From positions 1 through 40,194 of the forward strand of contig NZ_DASZGI010000199.1 in NCBI RefSeq assembly GCF_035938995.1: a stretch of DNA of 40,194 bases, given 5' to 3'. Numbering within the stretch: the first letter of the stretch is position 1; each line of letters begins with the position of its first letter. Shown here in pieces: positions 32,423-40,194 of the stretch. This DNA comes from DASZGI01 sp035938995 (GTDB lineage Bacteria > Actinomycetota > Actinomycetes > Streptomycetales > Catenulisporaceae). The notes under the pieces are model-generated. The model was not told where the DNA came from, did not search any database, and saw nothing but the letters and a program-made list of their open reading frames with translations. The translations under genes and the position numbers were made by a program.

Positions 32423-33691
32423 ATGTCCATCGACACCGCCGCGAACGCGGACAACGCGAGCCTGCGGCAGTCCAGGCGCGCCGAACGGCTGCTCGTCCCC
32501 GCGGGCTTCATCACCACGTCGGGCAACACCTTCCAGATCACCGCGGCCGCGATCCTGGTGTTCCGGGCCGGCAACACCACGTTGTCGGTCGGCTGGCTGT
32601 TCATCGCGGTGGCGATCCCGCAGGTGGCGCTCTCAGTGCTGTTCGGCCGGCTGGCCGACCGGCTCGACCGCAGAGTCCTGAGCATGACGGCGGACCTGGC
32701 CAGCGCGCTGACCGCGTTCGCGCTGCCGCTCTGGCTCTGGCTGCACGGCTCGGCGACGCTCGGCTCGTACCTGGCGAACTTCCTGCTCGCCTGCTCCGCC
32801 GCGCTGTTCATGCCGGCCAGCAACGCGCTGGTCAAGGAGCGCATCCGGGACGACCGGCTGGACAAGTTCAACAGCCACTTCGAGATGGCGAACAACGCCG
32901 GCATGCTGCTGTCCTCCTCGCTGGCCGGATTCCTGGTCACCTGGTTCGGCGCCACGCCGCTGTTCGTGTTCAACTCAGGCACCTTCATCGCCTCGGCGGT
33001 GCTGACCTACCTGATCGGCGCGAAGCAGCCGAAGCCGGGCGCGGCGGCCACCACCGGCGCAGACACTCCGGCCGCAGCCGGCGGCGCCGCAATCGCGCCG
33101 ACCGAGCGGCCGATCAAGCGGCTGGTACTTCTGTGGACCAGCGGCAACGCCAACGTGATCGTCGTCAACACCATCCTCACGGTGCTGATCCTGCACACCT
33201 TCCACAAGGGCCCGTGGCTGATCGGCGTCACGGACGCGCTGGCCGGCATCGGCTTCCTGACCGGCGCCGCCTGCTACCCCTGGCTCATCGCCCGGATCGA
33301 CGGACTGAAGCTGGCGGTCGCCGCGGGCCTGCTCAACTGCGCCTTCCTGCTCGTCGAGAGCCTGAACTACATCGTGCTGATGGCGTTGATCCCGTTCGCC
33401 GGCTTCGTCTTCGCGCAGGCCCGCATCTCCTCGCGGGTGCTCCTGATGCGGGCCAGCCCGGAGGAGCGGGTCGGCCGGATCTTCGGCAGCGGGCAGGCGT
33501 TCGGCCTGGCCCTGGGCACCGCGGCCACCGTCGGCTTCTCAGCGCTCGCCGACACGACCAGCGTGCGCTGGGCGTTCGTCGGACTGGCGGCCATGACCAC
33601 CACGCAGATCCTGATCGCCTACCTGAGCCTGATCAAGCCCATGGCCGCGCCGGCGAAGCCGGCCGTGGCGCTGGAGGCGACCACCGCCTAG
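32423..33691 (+). CDS. MFS exporter (MFS_3/EntS-like)
   Basis: This 422-residue 12-helix MFS protein shows the motif-A-like LFGRLADRLDRRVLSM between helices 2 and 3, SNALVKERIRDDRLDKFNSH at the end of the first helical bundle and the corresponding IPFAGFVFAQARISSRVLLM in the second half. An Ala/Pro linker of about 30 residues separates the two bundles. EntS-like relatives export siderophores and small peptides, and its place between the hydrazine and methylaspartate gene blocks suggests it exports the final product. The ATG at 32423 follows AGAGG only moderately well. A 17-bp stem-loop precedes it. Confidence 0.88.
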   Translation: MSIDTAANADNASLRQSRRAERLLVPAGFITTSGNTFQITAAAILVFRAGNTTLSVGWLFIAVAIPQVALSVLFGRLADRLDRRVLSMTADLASALTAFALPLWLWLHGSATLGSYLANFLLACSAALFMPASNALVKERIRDDRLDKFNSHFEMANNAGMLLSSSLAGFLVTWFGATPLFVFNSGTFIASAVLTYLIGAKQPKPGAAATTGADTPAAAGGAAIAPTERPIKRLVLLWTSGNANVIVVNTILTVLILHTFHKGPWLIGVTDALAGIGFLTGAACYPWLIARIDGLKLAVAAGLLNCAFLLVESLNYIVLMALIPFAGFVFAQARISSRVLLMRASPEERVGRIFGSGQAFGLALGTAATVGFSALADTTSVRWAFVGLAAMTTTQILIAYLSLIKPMAAPAKPAVALEATTA

Positions 33692-33777
33692 CGCGGCCGC
33701 CGCCGTCCACGCCTGCGTGCGACTCAGCCCCGTACACAGCCCCACACGAACCGACCAGCGAAGCGAAGGACACGACC

Positions 33778-35607
33778 ATGTTGGAGCAGGTGGAGCAGCT
33801 GTCGGTGCAGCCCCGGCCGCGCCCCGTGCGGGAACGCGCCGTGAAGGGCGGCACGGTGACCTGGGCGTGCATGCCGGGTTTCCCGCCCGCCGTCATCTTC
33901 CCGTTCACCCCGCCGGAGCGGTTCGGCACCCGCAACGTCTGTGAATTCCAGGCGCTGATGTACCGGCCGCTGTACTGGCTCGGCCGCGACGGCGAACCGA
34001 CCATCGACTACGACCTGAGCATCGGCGAGGAGCCGGAGTGGAGCGCGGACGGGCGCACCGTCACGATCCGGATCAAGCCGTGGAAGTGGTCGAACGGCGA
34101 GACGGTGTGCGCCGACAACGTGATCTTCTGGGTCAACATGCTGGCCCGCAAGGGCCCGCGCTACGGCCTCTACACCGAGGGCTATTTCCCGGACAACCTG
34201 ACCTCCTACGGCAAGGTCGCCGAGGACACGGTGAGCTTCACCTTCGACCGGGCGTACTCGCGCCGCTGGATCCTGATGAACCAGCTGACGATGATCATCC
34301 CGATGCCGAAGGCGTGGGACCGCACCGCGGACGGCCCGGCCAACGCCTCACAGGACCCTGACCAGGTCGAGGCGGTGTACGACTACCTGCTGGCCGAGAA
34401 CGGCGACATGGTCGAGGAGACCAACAAGCACCGCGTCAAGTGGGCCGACAGCCCGGTCTGGAGCGTGGTCAACGGGCCGTGGCGGCTCAAGAGCTACACC
34501 GAGGACGGGGTGGTCACCTTCGTCCCCAACGAGCACTACAGCGGCCCGAACAAGCCGTACCTGGACGAGTTCCGGCAGATCCCGACCACCTCGGACGAGC
34601 AGGAGTACGCGCTGCTCAAGGCCGGCCCGCACGGGCCGGACGGGATCCAGGTCGGGTTCCTGCCGCTGAGCTACGGCGTGCAGCCGGACGGCGACCCGAC
34701 CACCGGCGGGCCCAACCCGCTCGGCGACCAGTACACGCTGGTGCCGCAGGTCTTCTTCAACATCCGCTTCATGGCGCTCAACTTCGCCAACCCGCGGCTG
34801 TTCGGCCACCTCATCCGGCAGCCGTACATCCGCCAAGCGCTGCAAAGCTGCATAGACCAGGAAAGCGGCGCGCGCGATACGTATCAGGGGTACGGCTGGT
34901 CGTCGTCGGGCCCCATACCGATGCTGCCGAGCAGCGAACTGCTCTCCCCGAAACTGCGCGACGGCCGCGGGTTCTGGCCGTTCGACATCGAACGCGCCAG
35001 GACCCTGCTGTCCGAGAACGGCTGGGACGTGAGCGTCACCCCGGCGGTGTGCGTGCGGCCGGGAACCGGGCCGGGCGAGGCGGGCGAGGGCATACCGGCC
35101 GGCACCGAGCTCAGCCTTCTGCTGCGCTACGCCAAGGGCCGCGTCGCGCTGGCCGAGATCATGGAGAAGTACAAGGCGGACGCCGCCGCGGCCGGGATCG
35201 AACTGCGGCTCGAACAGGTCTACGGCTCCGTGCTCGTGGTGGAGGACGGCCCGGGGCCGTCCACCCCGGACAACCCCCGGCTGTGGGAGTTGAACTGCTG
35301 GAACGGCGGCTGGATCTTCAACTACCCGACCGGCGAGAACGTGTTCCAGAGCGGCGCGAGCAGCAACTTCAGCAACTACGTTGACGCGCGGGCGGACGAG
35401 CTGATCGCCCGGACCGTCGCCACCGACGACCTCGACGCGCTGTACGAGTACCAGGAGTACATCAGCGAGCAGGTCCCGGTCATCTTCATGCCCAACTTCC
35501 CGCAGCGCCTGTTCGAGGTCGCCGCGAACCTGCGCGGCGTCGCGCCGGTCAACCCGTACGCCCTGATCAATCCGGAGAACTGGTACTACGTCGAGGAAGA
35601 GCCGTGA
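33778..35607 (+). CDS. Family 5 oligopeptide-binding-protein homologue without signal peptide
   Basis: This 609-residue protein has the fold signature of ABC peptide-binding proteins (SBP_bac_5). TIRIKPWKWSNGETVCADNVIFW (its Gly-Glu turn falls at about residue 105), TFVPNEHYSG and later FANPRLFGHLIRQPYIRQALQ match OppA/DppA-type blocks. A bacterial exported binder should begin with a lipoprotein signal. This one begins MLEQVEQLSVQPRPRP, with no hydrophobic stretch and no lipobox Cys. It is therefore probably cytoplasmic, and no ABC permease or ATPase lies nearby. The ATG at 33778 has AAGGA eight bases upstream. The stop overlaps the third ATP-grasp gene by GTGA. A role as a carrier, chaperone or substrate-holding protein for pathway intermediates is speculation. 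Confidence 0.82.
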   Translation: MLEQVEQLSVQPRPRPVRERAVKGGTVTWACMPGFPPAVIFPFTPPERFGTRNVCEFQALMYRPLYWLGRDGEPTIDYDLSIGEEPEWSADGRTVTIRIKPWKWSNGETVCADNVIFWVNMLARKGPRYGLYTEGYFPDNLTSYGKVAEDTVSFTFDRAYSRRWILMNQLTMIIPMPKAWDRTADGPANASQDPDQVEAVYDYLLAENGDMVEETNKHRVKWADSPVWSVVNGPWRLKSYTEDGVVTFVPNEHYSGPNKPYLDEFRQIPTTSDEQEYALLKAGPHGPDGIQVGFLPLSYGVQPDGDPTTGGPNPLGDQYTLVPQVFFNIRFMALNFANPRLFGHLIRQPYIRQALQSCIDQESGARDTYQGYGWSSSGPIPMLPSSELLSPKLRDGRGFWPFDIERARTLLSENGWDVSVTPAVCVRPGTGPGEAGEGIPAGTELSLLLRYAKGRVALAEIMEKYKADAAAAGIELRLEQVYGSVLVVEDGPGPSTPDNPRLWELNCWNGGWIFNYPTGENVFQSGASSNFSNYVDARADELIARTVATDDLDALYEYQEYISEQVPVIFMPNFPQRLFEVAANLRGVAPVNPYALINPENWYYVEEEP

Positions 35608-36926
35608 CACACGCATCCGAACAAGAGCCGTCGGCCTCCCGACCCGTCGTCCTGGTCGGCTACGTCGGCGCCGCCCTGACCGCGTTCGCGGACCTGCTGC
35701 CGGCCGGGTCGGTGGTCTTCGTCGAGGAGCCCGACGTCGTGCGCAAGCGCGGGGCGCGCGAGAAGACCGACGCCTCGCCCCTGGTGCGCGAGCTCATCGA
35801 GTGGGAGCACCAGCTGCCCGGCCGGGCGGACGAGTTCTTCCACACCCACCGCGACCTCGCCCCGACCGCGGTGGTCCCGATGACCGAGTACGCCACGCCG
35901 TTCGCGGCCAGGCTCGCCGAGCGTTACGGCCTGCCGGGCGCGGGTTACGGCGCGGCGGGGATCCTGCGCGACAAGGAACTGCTGCGCCGGGTGACCAGCG
36001 CGGCACGCGTTCGCAACCCCCTGATGGTCCCGGCGCGCTCCCCGCAAGACGTGCTCGAATTCATGGCCGCGCACCCCGGCCCGGTCGTGCTCAAGCCCGC
36101 GAACCGCCAGGCGTCGGTGGGCACCCAGGTGATCACCGACCCGGCCGAGGTCGCGCAAGCGTGGCTGGACTGCACCGCGCAGGACGAGGGCGTGTTCGTC
36201 CCCGACCGGCCGGTGGAGGTGCGCATGCTCGCCGAGCAGTTCGTCTCCGGGCACGAATTCAGCGTCGAGATGCTGGTCGCCGCCGGGCGCCGGCTGTTCG
36301 CCAACGTCACCGGCAAGCAGCTGTTCCCCGGTCCGCGCCCGGTCGAGCTGGCCCACATCGTGCCGGCCGACATCGACCCGGATCTCACGGAACTGCTCGC
36401 CCGGCAGACGCAGCGCGTGGTCGAGGCCGTCGGATTCCGGGACGGGATCGTGCACTGCGAGTGGATCGTCTCGGACGGCGAGCCGTACCTGGTGGAGTGC
36501 GCGGGCCGGTTCGCCGGCGACGGCATCATCGACCTGATTCAGCGCGCGTACCCGGTGGAGCTCAACCGCGCCTACTTCGCGGTGATGCGCGGCGAGCCGG
36601 TGCCCGTCGAGCTGCCCGCCCGGGCCCGCGGCGGCGGCGCCGTCCGGTTTCTGGGCCTGGAGCCCGGCGTGGTCGCCGAGGTGCGCGGGCTCGAGGAGGC
36701 CGGCCGGATCGAGGGCGTCTACCACGCCGGGGTGGACTACGAGGTGGGCGCCGTATTCGACGGGCTGCACAGCTCGTGGGACCGAGCCGGCGAGGTCATG
36801 GCCACGGCCGACACCCCGGCCGAGGCACTGCGCCTGGCCGAGAAGGCGGCCGCACTGATCGAGATCAGGACGCTGTCTCACCAGGCGGCGACGGCCGGGG
36901 CGTGCTTCGCGGACGGACCCCGATGA
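35604..36926 (+). CDS. ATP-grasp carboxylate-amine ligase (third of three)
   Basis: This 440-residue ATP-grasp ligase has a preATP domain (residues 10-110, VVLVGYVGAALTAFADLLP) and an ATP-binding core with GPVVLKPANRQASVGTQV (near 155). AEQFVSGHEFSVEMLVAAG (near 210) is the second lobe and GEPYLVECAGRFAGDGI (near 285) the metal site. A C-terminal domain of about 130 residues closes the enzyme. It is coupled on both sides by overlap, GTGA with the binding-protein homologue and ATGA with the mutase S subunit, so its product is probably made in step with 3-methylaspartate. 3-Methylaspartate, glutamate or a hydrazino acid are possible substrates. Confidence 0.88.
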   Translation: MTHASEQEPSASRPVVLVGYVGAALTAFADLLPAGSVVFVEEPDVVRKRGAREKTDASPLVRELIEWEHQLPGRADEFFHTHRDLAPTAVVPMTEYATPFAARLAERYGLPGAGYGAAGILRDKELLRRVTSAARVRNPLMVPARSPQDVLEFMAAHPGPVVLKPANRQASVGTQVITDPAEVAQAWLDCTAQDEGVFVPDRPVEVRMLAEQFVSGHEFSVEMLVAAGRRLFANVTGKQLFPGPRPVELAHIVPADIDPDLTELLARQTQRVVEAVGFRDGIVHCEWIVSDGEPYLVECAGRFAGDGIIDLIQRAYPVELNRAYFAVMRGEPVPVELPARARGGGAVRFLGLEPGVVAEVRGLEEAGRIEGVYHAGVDYEVGAVFDGLHSSWDRAGEVMATADTPAEALRLAEKAAALIEIRTLSHQAATAGACFADGPR

Positions 36927-37390
36927 CCCTCGAGACGGTCGGCGCCGGCGCCGCGGACTGCCGCCGCGAGGTGCTGCTGACCGGCCTGTCCTCGGACGCG
37001 CACACCTGGAACCTGGCCTACCTCGAGCTGCTTCTCGAGGAGCTCGGCTGCCGGGTGACGAACCTCGGCGCGTGCGTCCCGGACGCGGAGATCATCGAGG
37101 CCTGCCGCACCCGGCGGCCGGACCTGGTGGTGATCAGCAGCCTGAACGGGCACGGCCGCCAGGACGGGCTGCGCCTGATCAGCGCTCTGCGGGCCGACCC
37201 GGCGCTCGCAGAGCTGCCGGTGGTGATCGGCGGCAAGCTCGACGTGGCCGGCGGCGGCCCGCACACCGCGGCGGGGCTGCTGGCCGCGGGGTTCGACGCG
37301 GTTTTCGAGGACGGCGCGGGGCTGACCAGGTTCTCCTCGTTCGTCGGCGCGCTCGCCCCGCGGCCCGCGGCGCCCCTGGCCGTCGCATGA
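36923..37390 (+). CDS. glmS: Cobalamin-binding subunit of glutamate mutase (S component)
   Basis: This 155-residue small cobalamin-binding subunit of methylaspartate (glutamate) mutase has the dimethylbenzimidazole-off cobalamin-ligating His in SSDAHTWN, a version of DxHxxG in which the last residue is Asn rather than Gly. The second consensus is ISSLNGHG and the third is PVVIGGKLD. As I recall, actinomycete mutase subunits in lipopeptide clusters also have DxHTWN, so I read this as a subfamily mark rather than loss. With the E subunit it rearranges L-glutamate to 3-methylaspartate in a B12-dependent radical reaction. Overlaps of 4 bp bind it to both neighbours. The symbol here means the mutase subunit, not glucosamine-6-phosphate synthase. 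Confidence 0.88.
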   Translation: MTLETVGAGAADCRREVLLTGLSSDAHTWNLAYLELLLEELGCRVTNLGACVPDAEIIEACRTRRPDLVVISSLNGHGRQDGLRLISALRADPALAELPVVIGGKLDVAGGGPHTAAGLLAAGFDAVFEDGAGLTRFSSFVGALAPRPAAPLAVA

Positions 37391-38724
37391 CCGAGATCGC
37401 GGTGCGGCCGACACCATCCTTCGGCGAGGTGGTCGCGGCCCTGAACGCCGAGGGCGCGCTGGTCGTCCAGCCGCGGATGGGCTTCGCCGACCCGGCGGTC
37501 ATGCGGCGCGGGCTGCTCGCGACCCGCGCCGCGCGGGCGACCACCGTCGGCACCATCACCCTCGACAGCTACACCCGGCTGGGCGACCACCAGGCGGTGC
37601 GGCAGGCAATGCTCGACGACGCCGAGCTCAACGGCTATCCGATCGTGGACCGCGACCCGGCGACGACCGCCGAGATGCTCGGCGGCGTGCTGACCGCGCG
37701 TTTCCCGGTCCAGGTGCGGCACGGCTCGGCTGACCCGCGGCAGATCATACGAACCCTGCTGGAGCGCGGCCTGCCGGCCACAGAAGGCGGCCCGGTCTCG
37801 TACTGCCTGCCGTACAGCCGCATGCCGCTGGAGCTGGCGGTGGACTACTGGCGGCAGGCGTGCGAGATGCTGGCCGAGTCGCGAGACTCCGGCGCCGAGC
37901 CGCACCTGGAGACCTTCGGCGGCTGCATGATGGGCCAGCTGTGCCCGCCCGCGCTGCTGGTCGCGCTCAGCCTGCTGGAGGGCATGTTCTTCTGGCAGCA
38001 CGGCATCCGGTGCATCTCGCTGAGCTACGCGCAGCAGACCCACCCTGGGCAGGACGAAGAGGCCGTCGCCGCACTGCAGCAGCTCAGCCGCCGGTTCCTG
38101 CCGTTCGCCCGCACGCACGTGGTGATCTACACGTATATGGGGGTCTTCCCGCGCACCTTCGGCGGGGCGATGGAGCTGCTGGCCGAGTCGGCGCGGCTGG
38201 CGGTGCGTTCCGGAGCCGGCCGGCTCATCGTCAAGACCACCGCCGAGGCGCACCGGATCCCGACCGTCGGCGAGAACGTCGCAGCGCTCGAACACGCGGC
38301 GGACGCTGCACTGGGCGCGCTGCGCCGCGCGGCGGCGGAGCGCACCGGGATCCTGGAGCAGGCCGCGGCCCTGGTCGAATGCGTACTCGGGCTCGACGAC
38401 GACCTCGGCCGGGCGCTGGTGACCGCGTTCGCCAGGGGCCTGCTCGACGTGCCGTTCTGCCTGCACCCCGACAACGCCGGCCGCACCCGCGGCTTCCTGG
38501 ACGCGGCGGGCCGGCTCCAGTGGCAGCGGATCGGCGCGCTGCCGATCGCGGACCTGGTCGAGCCGCCGGCCGGCGAGCGGCTGACCTCCGCCAGTCTTCT
38601 CAGTGCCCTGCGATTTGTACAGAGCGGATTCGACGATCGGTTCGGCGCGCGGGTGCCGCGGCCCGTGCTCGAGGCACACACGGCCCGCGGACCACGGCTT
38701 AGGGAACTCGGGAGTATGTCATGA
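37387..38724 (+). CDS. glmE: Glutamate mutase catalytic subunit (E component)
   Basis: This 445-residue barrel subunit binds the S component and glutamate. Family blocks are VSYCLPYSRMPLELAVDYW (near 140), LETFGGCMMGQLCPPALLVA (near 175), GIRCISLSYAQQTHPGQDEE (near 205) and the late GRLIVKTTAEAHRIPT. The length matches the actinomycete, biosynthetic group, which is shorter than clostridial GlmE (about 480 residues). Together with the S subunit it provides (2S,3S)-3-methylaspartate, which is otherwise a building block in friulimicin- and vicenistatin-type pathways. Overlaps of 4 bp link it upstream to the S gene and downstream to the AsnRS-like gene, so 3-methylaspartate is likely consumed by the enzyme encoded next. 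Confidence 0.9.
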   Translation: MTEIAVRPTPSFGEVVAALNAEGALVVQPRMGFADPAVMRRGLLATRAARATTVGTITLDSYTRLGDHQAVRQAMLDDAELNGYPIVDRDPATTAEMLGGVLTARFPVQVRHGSADPRQIIRTLLERGLPATEGGPVSYCLPYSRMPLELAVDYWRQACEMLAESRDSGAEPHLETFGGCMMGQLCPPALLVALSLLEGMFFWQHGIRCISLSYAQQTHPGQDEEAVAALQQLSRRFLPFARTHVVIYTYMGVFPRTFGGAMELLAESARLAVRSGAGRLIVKTTAEAHRIPTVGENVAALEHAADAALGALRRAAAERTGILEQAAALVECVLGLDDDLGRALVTAFARGLLDVPFCLHPDNAGRTRGFLDAAGRLQWQRIGALPIADLVEPPAGERLTSASLLSALRFVQSGFDDRFGARVPRPVLEAHTARGPRLRELGSMS

Positions 38725-39734
38725 CCCAGACGACTTTCATCAGCACGGCCACGGCCGGCGGCACCCCGCCCGGGACCCGGGCGCACCTGACCTCGCCGGT
38801 GACCCAGGCGGCACTGCGGGTCCAGAACAACATCACCGCGGCCGCCCGCGAATATCTGGTCGGACACGGCTTCATGGAGATGATGCCGCCGATGATCGGT
38901 CCGGTGACCGACCCGGGCTGCCGGGGCGCCAAGCAGGTCGACGTGGACTACTACGGCCACAAGTACAAGCTGATGACCAGCGTGATCCTGTACAAGCAGG
39001 CCTCGCTGCTCGCCTTCGACAAGGTCTTCTACATCGCGCCGAACGTCCGGCTCGAGCCGCTGGAGACCGCCGACACCGGGCGGCACCTGGTGGAGTTCAC
39101 CCAGATCGACGTCGAGGTGGCCGAGGTGCGCCGGGCGGACGTGCTCGATCTTCTACAGGACCTGCTGCGGCACGTGGTCTCCTACACTCTGCGCGAGTCC
39201 AAGGCCGACCTGGCCGCCCTCGACCGGGACCCGGATTCGTTCACCGCGATGCTGACCAAGGACTTCGAGCGGCTGACCCACACCGGCGCCGTCAAGCGCC
39301 TGCGAGGTCTGCGACACGGCCAGAGCGCCGACGCCGAGATCGACTGGCAGGGCGAGAAGCTCATCTCCGAGCAGACCGACCGGCCCTTCTTCATCGTCGA
39401 CTACCCGAAGGGCTCGCGCGGGTTCACCGACGGCGAGGACGCGACGCGGCCGGGGACCCTGAACAACTTCGACCTAATCGCCCCGCACGGCTTCGGCGAG
39501 CTGGCCAGCGGCGGCGAGCGCACGTATCAGTACCGGACTTTGATCGAGCGGATGCGCGAGACCGGGGAGAACCCGGCCAAGTACGCCTGGTACCTGGAGC
39601 TGGCCAAGGAGGGGCTGCGCCCGAGCGCGGGCTTCGGCCTCGGCCTCGAGCGCCTGACCCGGTACATCGCCGGGCTCGACGCGATCTGGCAGGCCAGCGC
39701 CTATCCGAAGCTGCCGGGGGTGGCGGCGCCGTGA
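38721..39734 (+). CDS. Free-standing AsnRS/AspRS catalytic-domain protein (AsnA-like class II ligase)
   Basis: This 337-residue protein is the class II catalytic domain of the Asp/Asn-tRNA synthetase group without an OB-fold anticodon-binding domain. It begins directly with TSPVTQAALRVQNNI (24-38) and has motif 2 at R110 and RHLVEFTQID (121-130), and motif 3 as GFGLGLERLTRYIAGL (304-319). Archaeal asparagine synthetase of the AsnA-related type has the same composition. Such an enzyme would make an aspartyl-type adenylate and transfer it to ammonia or an amine. Beside glutamate mutase, the expected substrate is 3-methylaspartate and the product an amide, such as 3-methylasparagine or a hydrazide. 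Overlaps of 4 bp couple it to the mutase and to the following gene. Confidence 0.85.
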   Translation: MTQTTFISTATAGGTPPGTRAHLTSPVTQAALRVQNNITAAAREYLVGHGFMEMMPPMIGPVTDPGCRGAKQVDVDYYGHKYKLMTSVILYKQASLLAFDKVFYIAPNVRLEPLETADTGRHLVEFTQIDVEVAEVRRADVLDLLQDLLRHVVSYTLRESKADLAALDRDPDSFTAMLTKDFERLTHTGAVKRLRGLRHGQSADAEIDWQGEKLISEQTDRPFFIVDYPKGSRGFTDGEDATRPGTLNNFDLIAPHGFGELASGGERTYQYRTLIERMRETGENPAKYAWYLELAKEGLRPSAGFGLGLERLTRYIAGLDAIWQASAYPKLPGVAAP

Positions 39735-40194
39735 ACAGCATCCACGCACCCTTCCTGCCCGAGACGGCCATCAGGGCCCGTGCTCGCGAGGGCACGGCGG
39801 CGATCTTCCCCGACGTCGAGGGCTACGGACGCATGCTGTACGGCGCGACGAGCGGAGTCAGGCCGGTCACCGACGAGCTCGACCTCGCGCGCGTCGTCCC
39901 GCCGGTCTTCGTGCCCCGGCGGATGGAGAAGATGCTCGACCTCGGACGCGAGCCGCTGTACGGCGACGTCGACCTGGACTGCTCGATCGGCGGATTCGCC
40001 GCGCCGCTGCCGGTGTTCGTGTGCGCATTCGGTTCCACACAGGCGGCCGGCGGCCTCGGCGCGGCGGTGAGCGAGCAGGCGGGCCGGCTCGGCATCCCGA
40101 TGGTCATCGGCGAGAACGTGGTGCCGATGCACGGCTACGGCCGGACCGGCGAGGACCCGACCAAGGGGCTGCTCGGCCGGATCCAGGCGTACGC
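39731..40194 (+). CDS. FMN-dependent TIM-barrel oxidoreductase (partial, cut by right edge)
   Basis: A GTG at 39731 overlaps the stop of the AsnRS-like gene, and the frame stays open to the end. The first 154 residues resemble FMN-binding TIM barrels of the glutamate-synthase, lactate-oxidase and IDI-2 superfamily. PLPVFVCAFGSTQAAGG (near 92-108) and the following AVSEQAGRLGIPMVIGE (near 112) match strand 1, helix 1 and strand 2 of that fold. The catalytic and flavin-binding C-terminal part is outside the window, so the exact activity cannot be named. Oxidation or reductive amination of a pathway intermediate fits the context. Confidence 0.7.
   Translation, partial: MNSIHAPFLPETAIRARAREGTAAIFPDVEGYGRMLYGATSGVRPVTDELDLARVVPPVFVPRRMEKMLDLGREPLYGDVDLDCSIGGFAAPLPVFVCAFGSTQAAGGLGAAVSEQAGRLGIPMVIGENVVPMHGYGRTGEDPTKGLLGRIQAY

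Noticed and set aside
1..40194. CRISPR arrays, tRNA or rRNA genes, complete insertion sequences, phage attachment sites
   Set aside because: No regular spacer-repeat series, cloverleaf pattern, transposase or integrase frame was recognised by eye.

Overview
The window reads as chromosomal DNA of a high-GC actinomycete, probably a streptomycete-like or Catenulispora-like filamentous genus. The reasons are strong G/C bias at third codon positions, many GTG (and one TTG) starts, chains of 4-bp ATGA/GTGA gene overlaps, and typical actinomycete families: a SAV_915-type protein, a GAF/SpoIIE/HATPase protein, an XRE-NB-ARC regulator, a Tat-exported FAD oxidase and an NlpC/P60 hydrolase. No rRNA, tRNA, CRISPR array or complete insertion sequence was seen.

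Positions 1 to about 16.5 kb look like ordinary chromosome. In order they hold: a multi-pass membrane protein cut by the left edge; a small membrane-anchored protein; a KimA-like potassium permease with a degenerate 15-16 bp tandem repeat at its 3' end; a SAV_915-family protein translationally coupled to a diaminopimelate decarboxylase (lysA); a DHA2 drug exporter; a GT-B-like protein; a three-domain phosphatase/anti-sigma regulator; a methyltransferase; a secreted FAD oxidase; an NlpC/P60 hydrolase; and a large Ala/Ser-rich secreted protein.

From about 16.8 kb to the right edge lies what I interpret as an NRPS- and PKS-free biosynthetic gene cluster, still open at the right edge. Its left arm (minus strand) has a CPA2 antiporter, a DDAH/arginine-deiminase-like hydrolase, an ATP-grasp ligase, a sarcosine-oxidase-like flavoprotein, an XRE-NB-ARC regulator and a 51-residue secreted-peptide candidate. 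Divergent from these is a LuxR-HTH regulator, followed on the plus strand by a second ATP-grasp ligase, a haem-oxygenase-like diiron protein and two genes that look like passengers. Next comes a hydrazine-forming set: a lysine/ornithine-type N-hydroxylase, a stand-alone cupin and a MetRS-like protein. An MFS exporter and an oligopeptide-binding-protein homologue without a signal peptide follow. The last part is a tightly overlapping chain: a third ATP-grasp ligase, both glutamate mutase subunits, a free-standing AsnRS/AsnA-like class II synthetase, and the start of an FMN-type TIM-barrel enzyme.

Working model (inference): an N-hydroxylated diamino acid is joined to a second amino acid by the cupin/MetRS-like pair to give an N-N bond. 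The sarcosine-oxidase-like flavoprotein then cleaves it to a hydrazino acid. Glutamate mutase supplies 3-methylaspartate, which the AsnRS-like enzyme and/or the ATP-grasp ligases activate for amide or hydrazide formation. The diiron and FMN enzymes tailor the product and the MFS protein exports it. I do not recognise this gene combination from any characterised cluster. It is the most likely new system in the window.
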